From Candidatus Krumholzibacteriota bacterium (GTDB lineage Bacteria; Krumholzibacteriota; Krumholzibacteriia; Krumholzibacteriales; Krumholzibacteriaceae): DNA of 5,964 bases. Position 1 is the stretch's first letter, and every line of letters begins with the position of its first letter. The notes under the pieces were generated by a model that was given only the letters and a program-made list of their open reading frames with translations, did no database searches and had not been told where the DNA came from. The stretch covers positions 1 to 5,964 of the forward strand of contig JAUWMD010000165.1 in assembly GCA_030613345.1 (NCBI GenBank). The letters run 5' to 3'. Shown piece by piece: positions 1 through 5,545 of this stretch. Made by a program: the position numbers and the translations under genes.

Positions 1-1358
1 TGCATGCTCCTCATGATGTCCTCGATATCCTCGGGGCACTTGCCGACGATGAAATGGACCCACGACGAACCGTCCTCTCCCTTCGAGACGACATGTTCGT
101 CCGCAAGTACCGAGCACATCACGCTCTCCAGTGTGCCGACCATCCTGGTGACGTCGCCGGGGGCGCCGAGCATCCGCATGTCGGTAAGGCAGAACTCACT
201 GCCGGTGAGATCGGCCCGCTCTATCATCATGTGAAGCGGGCTGACGAGGTCCTTCTCGCGGTTGAAAGCCGGCTCCAGTGGCAGCCTGATGCTGATCGTG
301 TTCCCCGAACTGATGTCGAGCTCGGCGTCGAGCGCATCGGCCAGCCTGCTCAGAACCAGTCCCCTGTGTGCCTCATGGAACGAGAGGTAGTCCTTCAGGC
401 CTTCCCTGATCGACCTGAGCCAGCCGCTCGTCCTCGGCCTGAAATAAATCTTGAGGCTCCTCTCTACCCCGCCGTGGTAGCAGATCTCTTCCTTGATCGA
501 AGAACTGCACTCGATAAACGGCGCCTCGCCGAGCCAGGTGTTGTACGCCTCGATCGCCGTCACGACGAAGTCCCTGAGACTTCCCCTGCCGGTGAACACG
601 GTCATCTCAGGCATGCCGATCTTGTAGCCGCGGAGCTTGCCGTCGGCCTGAAGCTTCTCGAAGACCGGCTTCAGATCGTGACGGGCCCTGGTCAGGGTAC
701 GGCAGACCTTCATCTCCTCCGATTCGATCATGAATATCTTCTGGAGCTCGTCGAGGTTTGATATAAGTTTCTCAACATTCCTCCATCCGATATCGAGAAG
801 TTTCTCCTTTTCCTCGCCGACGAGAGGCTGCTCGCTGAGGATCTTGACAGCGTTTCTTATCGCAGTGAGCGGAGTCCTCATCCTGTGGGAAAGAGAGGTG
901 GCGAAACGCGACCTCAACTCGTCGAGTTTCTTCCAGCGGGAGAAATCGTGGATCAGTACGTAGAAGGCCGCAGTCTCGCCGGGGATCCCGATCGACCTGA
1001 CTTCGAGCCCGAGGAGCTTGCGCGTCTCCTTGTCGGGCAGCGTGACGTCGACGTAAGTGACGGCCGATCCGTTAGAGTTGCATTTCTCGAAGAGGCTGTC
1101 GGGACAGCTTCTCTCGATGATACCGGCGATCTCCCCGTCGGTCGCCGCGGAGAGTATGCCGCGGGCGCACCTGTTCGCGAAGACCGGCGTCCTGGAGTGG
1201 TCAAGTATGACCACGCCCTGCTCGAGCGGTTCGAGAAGGCTTTCAAGAACGCTCTCGAGAACGGAAGAAACCGGAGAGCCGCCGCTGCCCTCGACATCGC
1301 GCGAAGCGGCTGCCCCTGTCTCCATCTCAGGTATCGTTGCGACAGGATGCGTTGACAT
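1..1358 (-). CDS. PAS / histidine-kinase-like protein with degenerate ATPase domain, 3' end outside window
   Basis: About 452 residues are visible, with no stop before the window edge, so the C-terminus is missing. The ATG at 1358-1356 follows GAGG at a 9-base spacing; in-frame TGA and TAG codons lie just upstream. Residues 1-30 are low-complexity. Residues 35-138 look like a PAS domain (LEPLEQGVVILD, PVFANRCARGIL). Residues 145-212 form a HisKA-like two-helix region with H158 in SLSHRMRTPLTAI. Residues 222-362 occupy the HATPase position and end in an NTISIRLPLE strand, as kinases do. However, I find no Asn of the N-box, no DxGxG and no GxGL. Residues 370-452 form a further domain loosely like a GGDEF/cyclase fold (EFCLTDMRM ... 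SSWVHFIVGK) without the GGDEF signature. There is no signal peptide or membrane segment, so it is probably cytoplasmic. It is the last visible gene of an apparent operon after a barrel protein. The sensor architecture is fairly sure; kinase activity is doubtful. Confidence 0.85.
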   Translation of the reverse strand, partial: MSTHPVATIPEMETGAAASRDVEGSGGSPVSSVLESVLESLLEPLEQGVVILDHSRTPVFANRCARGILSAATDGEIAGIIERSCPDSLFEKCNSNGSAVTYVDVTLPDKETRKLLGLEVRSIGIPGETAAFYVLIHDFSRWKKLDELRSRFATSLSHRMRTPLTAIRNAVKILSEQPLVGEEKEKLLDIGWRNVEKLISNLDELQKIFMIESEEMKVCRTLTRARHDLKPVFEKLQADGKLRGYKIGMPEMTVFTGRGSLRDFVVTAIEAYNTWLGEAPFIECSSSIKEEICYHGGVERSLKIYFRPRTSGWLRSIREGLKDYLSFHEAHRGLVLSRLADALDAELDISSGNTISIRLPLEPAFNREKDLVSPLHMMIERADLTGSEFCLTDMRMLGAPGDVTRMVGTLESVMCSVLADEHVVSKGEDGSSWVHFIVGKCPEDIEDIMRSM

Positions 1359-1507
1359 CGGTGTATTCCTCGCAGCCAGAGTCTATCTTGACGAACATCA
1401 GGCAACGCAAGGTATGTGCCTCGTATCAGCGGCAACTTTGTGGAAAGGCTGCAGACTCTGCTCCACAACAGGGAACTATGGGAACATCGGGATTTCGCAG
1501 AATGCAT
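1359..1507 (-). other. 149-base spacer between barrel gene and kinase-like gene
   Basis: This stretch separates the barrel-gene stop from the kinase-like gene. An ATG abuts the TGA of the barrel gene (TGAATG), but the frame it opens runs into the kinase gene in the wrong phase and its product is Arg/Ser-rich, so I do not call it. The kinase frame itself has in-frame stops here. I see no convincing terminator or promoter; the kinase SD lies at its left end. Co-transcription with the upstream genes is possible but not shown. Confidence 0.5.
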
Positions 1508-2371
1508 TCAGGGTGTTGTTTTTTCAGGCGGTGAGTCGTCCGGCGAAGAGGTCCCCATCGGAACATCCTCCGGGTCGCGCTTTCTCTTCCAGGCACCGGG
1601 AAAGCGCCACGTGATCCCTATCTGGATCATCGAGTTCCAGACACGCTCGACGCTGTCCCCGGAATCGATGCCGCCGGAGAGACGGACGTCGAAGCCTCCC
1701 TTCAGCCGCGTCCCCGCGGCGAGCAGATAGATCTCCCGGTAATCGCCGTTCCTGAAGAGCTGCGCAAAGGCGGAAAAATCGATTGTCAGCACACGAAAAG
1801 GTTTCAGACCGATAAGTACGCCGGCGAGAGCGTAGTTGTCGGACCTGTAGAATTCCTCCTCGATCTTTCGTCCGACGAACGTGTATGTCGCGGAGCAACG
1901 GAAGTCGAACATCTCCGACAATTTCCTCAGCTCGAGCCCGGCGCCCCCGTCGAGGCTCTCCCCCGCATACGGCCAGAGGCTCGCCGATCCTGTCGGGATA
2001 CGCATGTCACCTCTGAAGAACAGGCCTGAGATCCTGAGGGAATCGCCAACGATCCTCATCTCGGCGCTGAGGAGCAGGTCGGCATAGCCGTGATTATAAT
2101 GCCCGCTGCACCGCAGCACGGGATAGAGGATCTGCATTCTGACGCGGGTGCGCTCGCCGCTCCGGAATCCCGTTTCGAATGAAAACACGGTGGAGTTCCC
2201 GTGCTCCCCCTCGACGAACGACTGCCCGATGTCGAGGACCACGCGGGCGGTATCGATGAGCCCGTAATATGTCGTCAGGTTGAGATAAGGCCCCGTGGCC
2301 CTTGCGGGTTTCGGAGCCGACAGGATCAATACGGCTGCGATAAGACAGAAACTGAAAAACCCAGTCTTCAA
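1508..2371 (-). CDS. Exported beta-barrel-like protein, probable outer-membrane protein of unknown function
   Basis: The call is 287 residues from a TTG start at 2371-2369. This start is chosen because it opens a clean Sec signal (MKTGFFSF, then a hydrophobic core, with a likely cut after PKPARA at residue 25). It lies 11 bases after the stop of the Zn-ribbon gene, with a weak AAAGG ahead of it. The mature part alternates polar and hydrophobic residues in short strands with Tyr/Phe ends (for example FSFETGF, RVRMQILYPV, CSATYTFVG, SMIQIGITWRF), as in outer-membrane barrels. The segment near RIPTGSASLWPYAGESLDGG resembles the PTG/glycine motif of MetA/phenol-degradation-type barrels, from memory only. 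After a barrel-like end at RF (256-257) comes a 30-residue charged, Pro-rich tail, which is unusual because barrel proteins normally end at the last strand. The open frame continues upstream of the TTG inside the preceding gene but reads as basic low-complexity shadow. Confidence 0.75.
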   Translation of the reverse strand: MKTGFFSFCLIAAVLILSAPKPARATGPYLNLTTYYGLIDTARVVLDIGQSFVEGEHGNSTVFSFETGFRSGERTRVRMQILYPVLRCSGHYNHGYADLLLSAEMRIVGDSLRISGLFFRGDMRIPTGSASLWPYAGESLDGGAGLELRKLSEMFDFRCSATYTFVGRKIEEEFYRSDNYALAGVLIGLKPFRVLTIDFSAFAQLFRNGDYREIYLLAAGTRLKGGFDVRLSGGIDSGDSVERVWNSMIQIGITWRFPGAWKRKRDPEDVPMGTSSPDDSPPEKTTP

Positions 2372-2382
2372 GGTCAGGCCTT

Positions 2383-2799
2383 TCAGGTCACTCCCTCGAG
2401 AAGACGGATCTTGCCCTGGTTGACGAAGTTCACAATTATCGTCTTTCTGTGGCCGGGGAGCTCTTCCTTCGTGATTACCTTTCCGTAGTCGTTCCACGAC
2501 CTGTGGTAGATCACATCGTCTACCTCGTACTCGCTGGACTCGTCGTATTCCCTCGCGTTCTCTCTTTCCTCGCTGTCGAGGTCTTCGGGAGCGAGCTCGG
2601 ACGGCTCGGTGCCGGCGTCGGCACCAACCCCCTTTTCCCCTCCTGCTATGTAGGGAAGGAATCCTTCGCAGCCGGGGCACTTGAGCCATATGACATCGTT
2701 GCTCTCGCCCCCGTCGACGACTTCCATGTCGAAGTCTTTTTTACAGACGCTGCAATGCTGGTTGATCATCCGCTTCTTAGCGGCCTTGCCGGTAGCCAA
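2383..2799 (-). CDS. Small Zn-ribbon protein with C-terminal Tudor-like domain
   Basis: The call is 138 residues from a TTG start at 2799-2797, fixed by a strong SD (GGAGGTGA) 7 bases upstream; the first internal ATG is at codon 11 and has no such site. The N-terminus is basic. Two CxxC pairs, C16-C19 (CSVC) and C41-C44 (CPGC), form a zinc ribbon. Residues 52-90 are an acidic, Glu-rich, probably disordered linker. Residues 91-136 (YEVDDVIYHRSWNDYGKVI ... KTIIVNFVNQGKIRLLEG) resemble the small beta-barrel (Tudor/SH3-like) found at the C-terminus of UvrD/PcrA helicases, where it contacts RNA polymerase. That resemblance is from memory. The protein is probably a cytoplasmic nucleic-acid or RNA-polymerase-binding protein; the exact role is unknown. 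It is second in the apparent operon, 34 bases after the 60-aa gene and 11 before the barrel gene. Confidence 0.85.
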   Translation of the reverse strand: MATGKAAKKRMINQHCSVCKKDFDMEVVDGGESNDVIWLKCPGCEGFLPYIAGGEKGVGADAGTEPSELAPEDLDSEERENAREYDESSEYEVDDVIYHRSWNDYGKVITKEELPGHRKTIIVNFVNQGKIRLLEGVT

Positions 2800-2813
2800 A
2801 GCTGTTCACCTCC
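2797..2813 (-). promoter_or_regulatory. Strong SD deciding a TTG start
   Basis: The minus strand reads GGTGGAGGTGAACAGCT and then TTG. GGAGGTGA is a near-perfect anti-16S match at normal spacing to the TTG, and too far (over 35 bases) from the first internal ATG. This supports TTG initiation of the Zn-ribbon protein. Confidence 0.7.
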
Positions 2814-2833
2814 ACCGAAAAAGATGCTGAGGA

Positions 2834-3016
2834 TCAATCTTCGATTCTGCAGCAATCGTTCGCCTCGCTTGCGGCGAGATATCTCATCCCGCAGACCGGA
2901 CATCTGTGCTTGCCGTCCAGTCTCCCATCCGCTTCGGCCTTGGCGAGTAACCTGTGGAACTTCACATAGTTCTTGCTCTTCTGGAGTATCGACCCTTCGT
3001 GTCCTTCCGGCTTCAT
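2834..3016 (-). CDS. 60-residue Cys-containing (Zn-binding?) protein
   Basis: A short gene with an ATG at 3016-3014 and a good SD (GGGAGGAG, about 5 bases ahead), ending in TGA. The product is hydrophilic: a Lys/Glu-rich helical first half (residues 10-35), then KHRCPVCGMRYLAASEAND and a CC pair. Cys39, Cys42, Cys55 and Cys56 could hold one zinc in a C-x2-C ... CC arrangement. It has no signal peptide or membrane segment. I do not recognise a named family. The first gene after two tandem promoters, it leads an apparent operon with a second zinc-ribbon protein 34 bases downstream, which suggests a shared regulatory or nucleic-acid-binding role (inference). The SD, the codon pattern and the paired Cys motif make it a real gene rather than noise. 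Confidence 0.75.
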   Translation of the reverse strand: MKPEGHEGSILQKSKNYVKFHRLLAKAEADGRLDGKHRCPVCGMRYLAASEANDCCRIED

Positions 3017-3024
3017 TGCTTCTC
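3003..3024 (-). promoter_or_regulatory. Ribosome binding site and start of the 60-aa gene
   Basis: On the minus strand, GGGAGGAG lies a few bases before the ATG at 3016-3014. The next in-frame alternatives lack any SD, so this decides the start. Confidence 0.7.
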
Positions 3025-3056
3025 CTCCCGTCCCTGGACATGAAAGACCCGCACCA

Positions 3057-3102
3057 CACCATGCTGTGGCACCGGAGTGATATTTGCACTATATATGGTG
3101 CC
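3057..3102 (-). promoter_or_regulatory. Leader region with competing short hairpins
   Basis: In the predicted P2 transcript, GGCACC (3102-3097) can pair with GGTGCC (3073-3068), enclosing a further AGTG/CACT stem. The overlapping CACCAT (3100-3095) can instead pair with ATGGTG (3062-3057). These two pairings exclude each other. The stems are only six bases long, so a regulatory role is speculative. Confidence 0.3.
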
Positions 3103-3112
3103 CTTATATCAC
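3077..3112. repeat. Inverted repeat over the -10 box and start site of P2
   Basis: GTGATAT (3077-3083) and ATATCAC (3106-3112) are perfect 7-base inverted arms. An inner pair, GCAC (3086-3089) and GTGC (3098-3101), surrounds an AT core. The right arm overlaps the -10 of P2. The position fits an operator for a dimeric repressor, or the sequence may act as an RNA structure; which of the two is unknown. Confidence 0.45.
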
Positions 3113-3131
3113 CATTCGCCGTAGCCGTCAA
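3103..3131 (-). promoter_or_regulatory. Sigma70-like promoter P2 for the Zn-protein/barrel/kinase operon
   Basis: On the minus strand, TTGACG (3131-3126) and TATAAG (3108-3103) are separated by exactly 17 bases. Each box matches the consensus at 5 of 6 positions. Transcription would begin near 3096, giving a leader of about 80 bases before the 60-aa gene. The -10 box overlaps one arm of an inverted repeat. It is the best promoter match in the window. Confidence 0.65.
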
Positions 3132-3174
3132 CACTAATCCGCGATATTCGACATTATCTGCGGCTACAGAGAGC

Positions 3175-3203
3175 AATATATCACGGACGCCCGGACATTG
3201 CAA
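3175..3203 (-). promoter_or_regulatory. Possible second upstream promoter P1
   Basis: On the minus strand, TTGCAA (3203-3198, 4 of 6) and TATATT (3180-3175, 5 of 6) are 17 bases apart. It lies 72 bases upstream of P2 and has the same orientation, so the operon could have tandem promoters. Since the region is AT-rich, chance matches are likelier here; confidence is lower than for P2. Confidence 0.4.
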
Positions 3204-3298
3204 GCGTGTCGCCGTAACTTATTGTATTATTAGATATTATGCTATCCTGGGATAATTCGCCGCTGCCGCGGAAGACAATTAGTTGCACGGGTACCATG

Positions 3299-4063
3299 TC
3301 AGTTTCCCGCTTCGCGTCCGGGTGTGAAGTAACCTGTGAGGACCGATTCGGTCACCGTTACCCTGGGCCTGGTCTCGCGCGAGTTCCTGCCTCCCGGATA
3401 ACTCGTCTTCGATGTCCGTTCCACCCGGCTTCTCACGAGGCCCCAGAAAGGCACCTCGGAGGAGATCCTCAGGATGCTCCTCTCCTTCTCGAACCGCTCC
3501 GCCGTTATCCCTCCCATCGCCACGTCGCGCCTGTCGCTCCTGAAGTACTCGAAGACGTCGCACCTGAAGGTCCCGGCCGGGACCTCCACGATCTCCGGTT
3601 CGAGCTCCTGCCGCTGGAGCCCCTCGCTTCGCCTGAGGAAGAGCCTGCCGATATCGAAATCCTCGAGCTCCTCGAAGGAAGGTTCCCTGAAAGGCTCGGT
3701 TCCGTCCCTGATGAGGATGTCGCTGATGCAGGCGTAGAACTCCTCGGGAGTCTTCATCTCATCCGCACCGGCGCACAGGGTGAGACGAACGGTGATCGCC
3801 TCCGCGTCGACCGGAGGCCATGTGGTGGAGGTTATCTCGAGGCCGGCCCCGCCGGAGCCCCTTCCGGTTACCTCGAGCGTGACGAACGAGCTGTCCCGGA
3901 TGCCGTGAGCCTCCGATATTATCAGGTACGATACAAACGTCCCCGCGGTGAAATCGACCGAGTGCAGCGAGACTCCGGGCACGAGAAAGTCGACTTCCGC
4001 CGAGGCGGGAGACGATGCGGCAATCAATGTTCCCAACGCGAGACAGGCCGATATATGATTCAT
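3299..4063 (-). CDS. Exported protein of unknown function
   Basis: 254 residues from the ATG at 4063-4061, with AGGTGG about 8 bases upstream and only 16 bases from the stop of the cytochrome gene, so the two are surely co-transcribed. The frame is open further upstream inside the cytochrome gene, but that part is shadow. This start gives a clean Sec signal (MNHISACLALGTLIAA, cut after SPASA near residue 22). The mature protein has an N-terminal beta-rich part (DFTAGTFVSYLIISEAHGI, then VTLEVTGRG and LEITSTTWPP), an acidic middle (residues 125-160), and a C-terminal part with VEVPAGTFRCDVFEYFRSD and EVPFWGLVRSRVERTSK. Cys97, Cys112 and Cys168 are present, with no haem motif and no transmembrane helix. 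It is probably periplasmic or surface-associated. I do not recognise a family; its place beside a cytochrome lipoprotein hints at a joint envelope role. Confidence 0.8.
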   Translation of the reverse strand: MNHISACLALGTLIAASSPASAEVDFLVPGVSLHSVDFTAGTFVSYLIISEAHGIRDSSFVTLEVTGRGSGGAGLEITSTTWPPVDAEAITVRLTLCAGADEMKTPEEFYACISDILIRDGTEPFREPSFEELEDFDIGRLFLRRSEGLQRQELEPEIVEVPAGTFRCDVFEYFRSDRRDVAMGGITAERFEKERSILRISSEVPFWGLVRSRVERTSKTSYPGGRNSRETRPRVTVTESVLTGYFTPGREAGN

Positions 4064-4079
4064 GGGATCAACCACCTGT

Positions 4080-5468
4080 TTATCTGTGGGCCTCGGCGGC
4101 TCCGGCGCTGTCGGCCAGCGCCCTGTGTCCCACCCTCGCCCAGAAGGTATGGAAATCGAAATGAGGGCTCTGCCTGGCGTCATGACATTCCCGGCAGACC
4201 TTCCTCGCCCTCTCTCTGTATCTACCATCGCGCGTATGTTTTGTTCCGGGTCCGTGACAGGCCTCGCACTGGACGCCCCTGAGGTTGATGCCGCCCTTCT
4301 CGTCCGATCCGGGGTCATATCCGCCGAACCTGCCGTATCCCGTGGTATGGCACGGAAGGCATCTGGCGTTTCTCTCGTTCCCCGACTCGGTGAGCCTTCT
4401 GAAGGCACGGAAGTGAGGGCTGACCATGAAATTCGAGACGGTGCCATCGTGGCAACGCGCGCAGGTCTCCATCCCGAGATACTTCTCTCTCAGCTTGCCC
4501 GTCAGGGGATTGCGCGAGACGAACTGCGTGACCTGCATTTTCTTGCGCCTCTCACCGTCCTCGAGGCGAAAAGCGGCGAGCATCGAGGCGAGCATCGTAT
4601 CTATTGGGGCCGACCTTGGAAGGGGTACCAGCATCGTGTCGGTCAGCTCCCAGCCATCGTGCACCGGTGTCATCACCGCCCACCCGAGAGCGCGTCCCTT
4701 GTCTCCCGAATAGAGGACCGGGACTCCGAAGTCCTGGAACGATCCACCGGTCGTGTCGGCGCAGTCGTTCGAAACCTTCTCCCCCCGCTCGGTGTGCCCG
4801 CGAATCACGAGATCTATCCCCGCAATGCCCGGGAGAAGCGGCTCAAGCATCTCGCGCCTGAAGTGGGCGAGGAGAATAATCATTTCACACCCATTTTCGC
4901 GTAACTCTGCGGCAACTTCTATACCCTCAGCGACCGGATCTCTAAGATCGATACCGGTCTCATCCGGGGGTTCTTCACCGAGCAGCGCGAAGATTCCTAT
5001 CCTGACTCCTCCGGCTTCTTTAATGATATAAGCGGGGAACAGCCTTTCATCCTCATAGTAAAGATTTGCGCAGATAACAGGAAGGCCCGCCTGTGCATCC
5101 TCCCTTATCGCCTTGAGTTCGTAAGACAGCTCGTTCTCGCCGACGGCGACTGCGTCATACCCGGCCAGCACCATCGTGCTGGCGAGAAACCGGCTCCTGT
5201 ACATCTCGAGGATGCCCTTCCGGGCATAGAAATCGCCAGCGGAGATCAGCAGCAGGTCGGGATCTTCCGCTCTCATCCGCTTGAGCTCCGCAGCCCGCCG
5301 GGCCACGCCGCCTGAGGCGGTCTCGCCTCACCCGGCGGGGACGAGCCGCCCCTGCGTGTCGCCGGTGAATACTATCGTCACCGGTTCCTTCGAGGAGCAT
5401 CCTGCCACGAGGGTGAAGAAGAGAAGAGCCGGCAGCGCCAGCTTCAATATCGTGGGTATCGGTGTCAT
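4080..5468 (-). CDS. Lipoprotein: UshA-like metallophosphatase domain fused to tetrahaem c554-type domain, with in-frame TGA at codon 47
   Basis: 462 residues if codon 47 (TGA, 5330-5328) is decoded; TAA stop. The ATG at 5468 opens a lipoprotein signal (hydrophobic core ALPALLFFTL, lipobox LVAGC, Cys24). The phosphatase-like domain follows: FTGDTQG (35-40), ISAGDF (D79), VGENE (109-113), LLAHF (H202) and IRGHTE (223-227). These sit where 5'-nucleotidase/UshA/SoxB proteins have DxH, GD, GNHE, H and GHxH, but several metal ligands are replaced. After about residue 320 come four CxxCH haem sites, CARCH (336), CLPCH (370), CEACH (401) and CRECH (425), with spare His at SPHF and HTFW, as in the c554 family. 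It probably acts on the outer face of a membrane in electron transfer; the substrate is unknown. A GTG at 5306 could give a 408-residue form, but that lacks an SD, the export signal and the first motif. There is no clear SD before the ATG either. The alternative reading is a pseudogene with one nonsense mutation. Confidence 0.8.
5289..5307 (-). other. Hairpin downstream of the TGA, SECIS-like candidate
   Basis: In the mRNA sense, CGTGGCCC pairs with GGGCTGCG (8 pairs, two of them G-U) around the loop GGC (5299-5297). The loop begins 28 bases after the TGA and has G at its first position. As I recall it, the bacterial SECIS model asks for an apical loop roughly 16-37 bases from UGA with a G early in the loop, so the geometry fits. 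In such GC-rich DNA a hairpin like this may arise by chance. Confidence 0.3.
5308..5338. repeat. Strong inverted repeat that contains the TGA
   Basis: A perfect 7-base stem, TGAGGCG/CGCCTCA, with a 4-base loop (5313-5330) is extended by CCGCC/GGCGG (5308-5312 with 5334-5338) around a 3-base bulge. The TGA itself forms the base of the inner stem. It would compete with the downstream hairpin. Confidence 0.55.
5328..5330 (-). other. In-frame TGA, candidate selenocysteine codon 47
   Basis: The minus strand reads GTC CCC GCC GGG, then TGA, then GGC GAG ACC. The frame upstream (lipoprotein signal and FTGDTQGRLVPAG) and downstream (GETASGGVARRAAEL) is identical, so no frameshift is needed. From family memory, relatives have P-C-G-C followed by LGGLARR here, and the TGA takes the place of the second Cys, while the first is Ala. 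Sec at a Cys position is the classic pattern; a Cys-to-stop point mutation gives the same picture. Confidence 0.5.
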
Positions 5469-5491
5469 GTGTATGAATTTAACGTGTAGAG

Positions 5492-5526
5492 AAAAAGGGG
5501 CAAAGCGAAAATATTCTCCTTGCCCC
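5492..5526 (-). terminator. Intrinsic terminator of the HU gene
   Basis: The minus strand carries GGGGCAAGG pairing with the downstream CTTTGCCCC (nine pairs, one G-U), with a weak inner GAA/TTC pairing, followed directly by TTTTT. It starts 20 bases after the HU stop. It lies before the lipoprotein gene, so that gene needs its own promoter or read-through. Confidence 0.8.
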
Positions 5527-5545
5527 TGTATAATGCAAACCCCTG

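Larger units (their letters stand above)
3017..3298 (-). other. Gene-free regulatory stretch
   Basis: 282 bases lie between the exported-protein stop and the 60-aa gene. The stretch is clearly more AT-rich than its surroundings, especially 3075-3110 and 3220-3255. It holds two sigma70-like promoters reading leftward and several inverted repeats, listed separately. I see no conserved reading frame; one minus-strand frame crosses it but becomes an out-of-phase shadow of the 60-aa gene. I also find no clear intrinsic terminator for the upstream genes: the GC-rich patch near 3260-3272 has only a 4-base stem and no T run. Confidence 0.6.

Noticed and set aside
54..761. 235-codon plus-strand open frame
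   Set aside because: It is antisense to the kinase-like gene, whose frame shows PAS and HisKA motifs; the plus product shows none.
953..1507. 184-codon minus-strand frame starting next to the barrel stop (TGAATG)
   Set aside because: It overlaps the kinase gene in the wrong phase and yields an Arg/Ser-rich product; the kinase frame has its own SD and start.
2766..3203. 145-codon minus-strand frame across the promoter region
   Set aside because: It is an out-of-phase reading of the 60-aa gene and intergenic DNA, without SD or motif.
2449..3255. 268-codon plus-strand open frame
   Set aside because: It crosses the antisense of two zinc-protein genes and the AT-rich promoter stretch, with no recognisable domain.
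3255..3298. Possible terminator after the exported-protein gene
   Set aside because: Only a 4-base CCGC/GCGG stem and no T run, so it does not meet the pattern of an intrinsic terminator.
3239..4282. 347-codon plus-strand open frame
   Set aside because: It lies antisense to the exported protein and the cytochrome gene, has no SD or domain, and its Pro/Arg-rich product is typical of GC-rich shadow frames.
4080..4447. Upstream extension of the exported-protein frame into the cytochrome gene
   Set aside because: The extension is Arg/Ser/Pro-rich shadow; the ATG at 4063 has an SD and begins a proper signal peptide.
4080..5306. The cytochrome gene as a 408-residue protein from GTG at 5306
   Set aside because: There is no SD at that GTG, and it would lose the lipoprotein signal needed for haem attachment outside the cytoplasm and the first phosphatase motif, both found in the same frame upstream.
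5328..5330. Frameshift or genetic-code change as explanation of the TGA
   Set aside because: The frame is the same on both sides, so no shift is needed, and TGA ends four other genes in the window, so UGA is not generally read as an amino acid.
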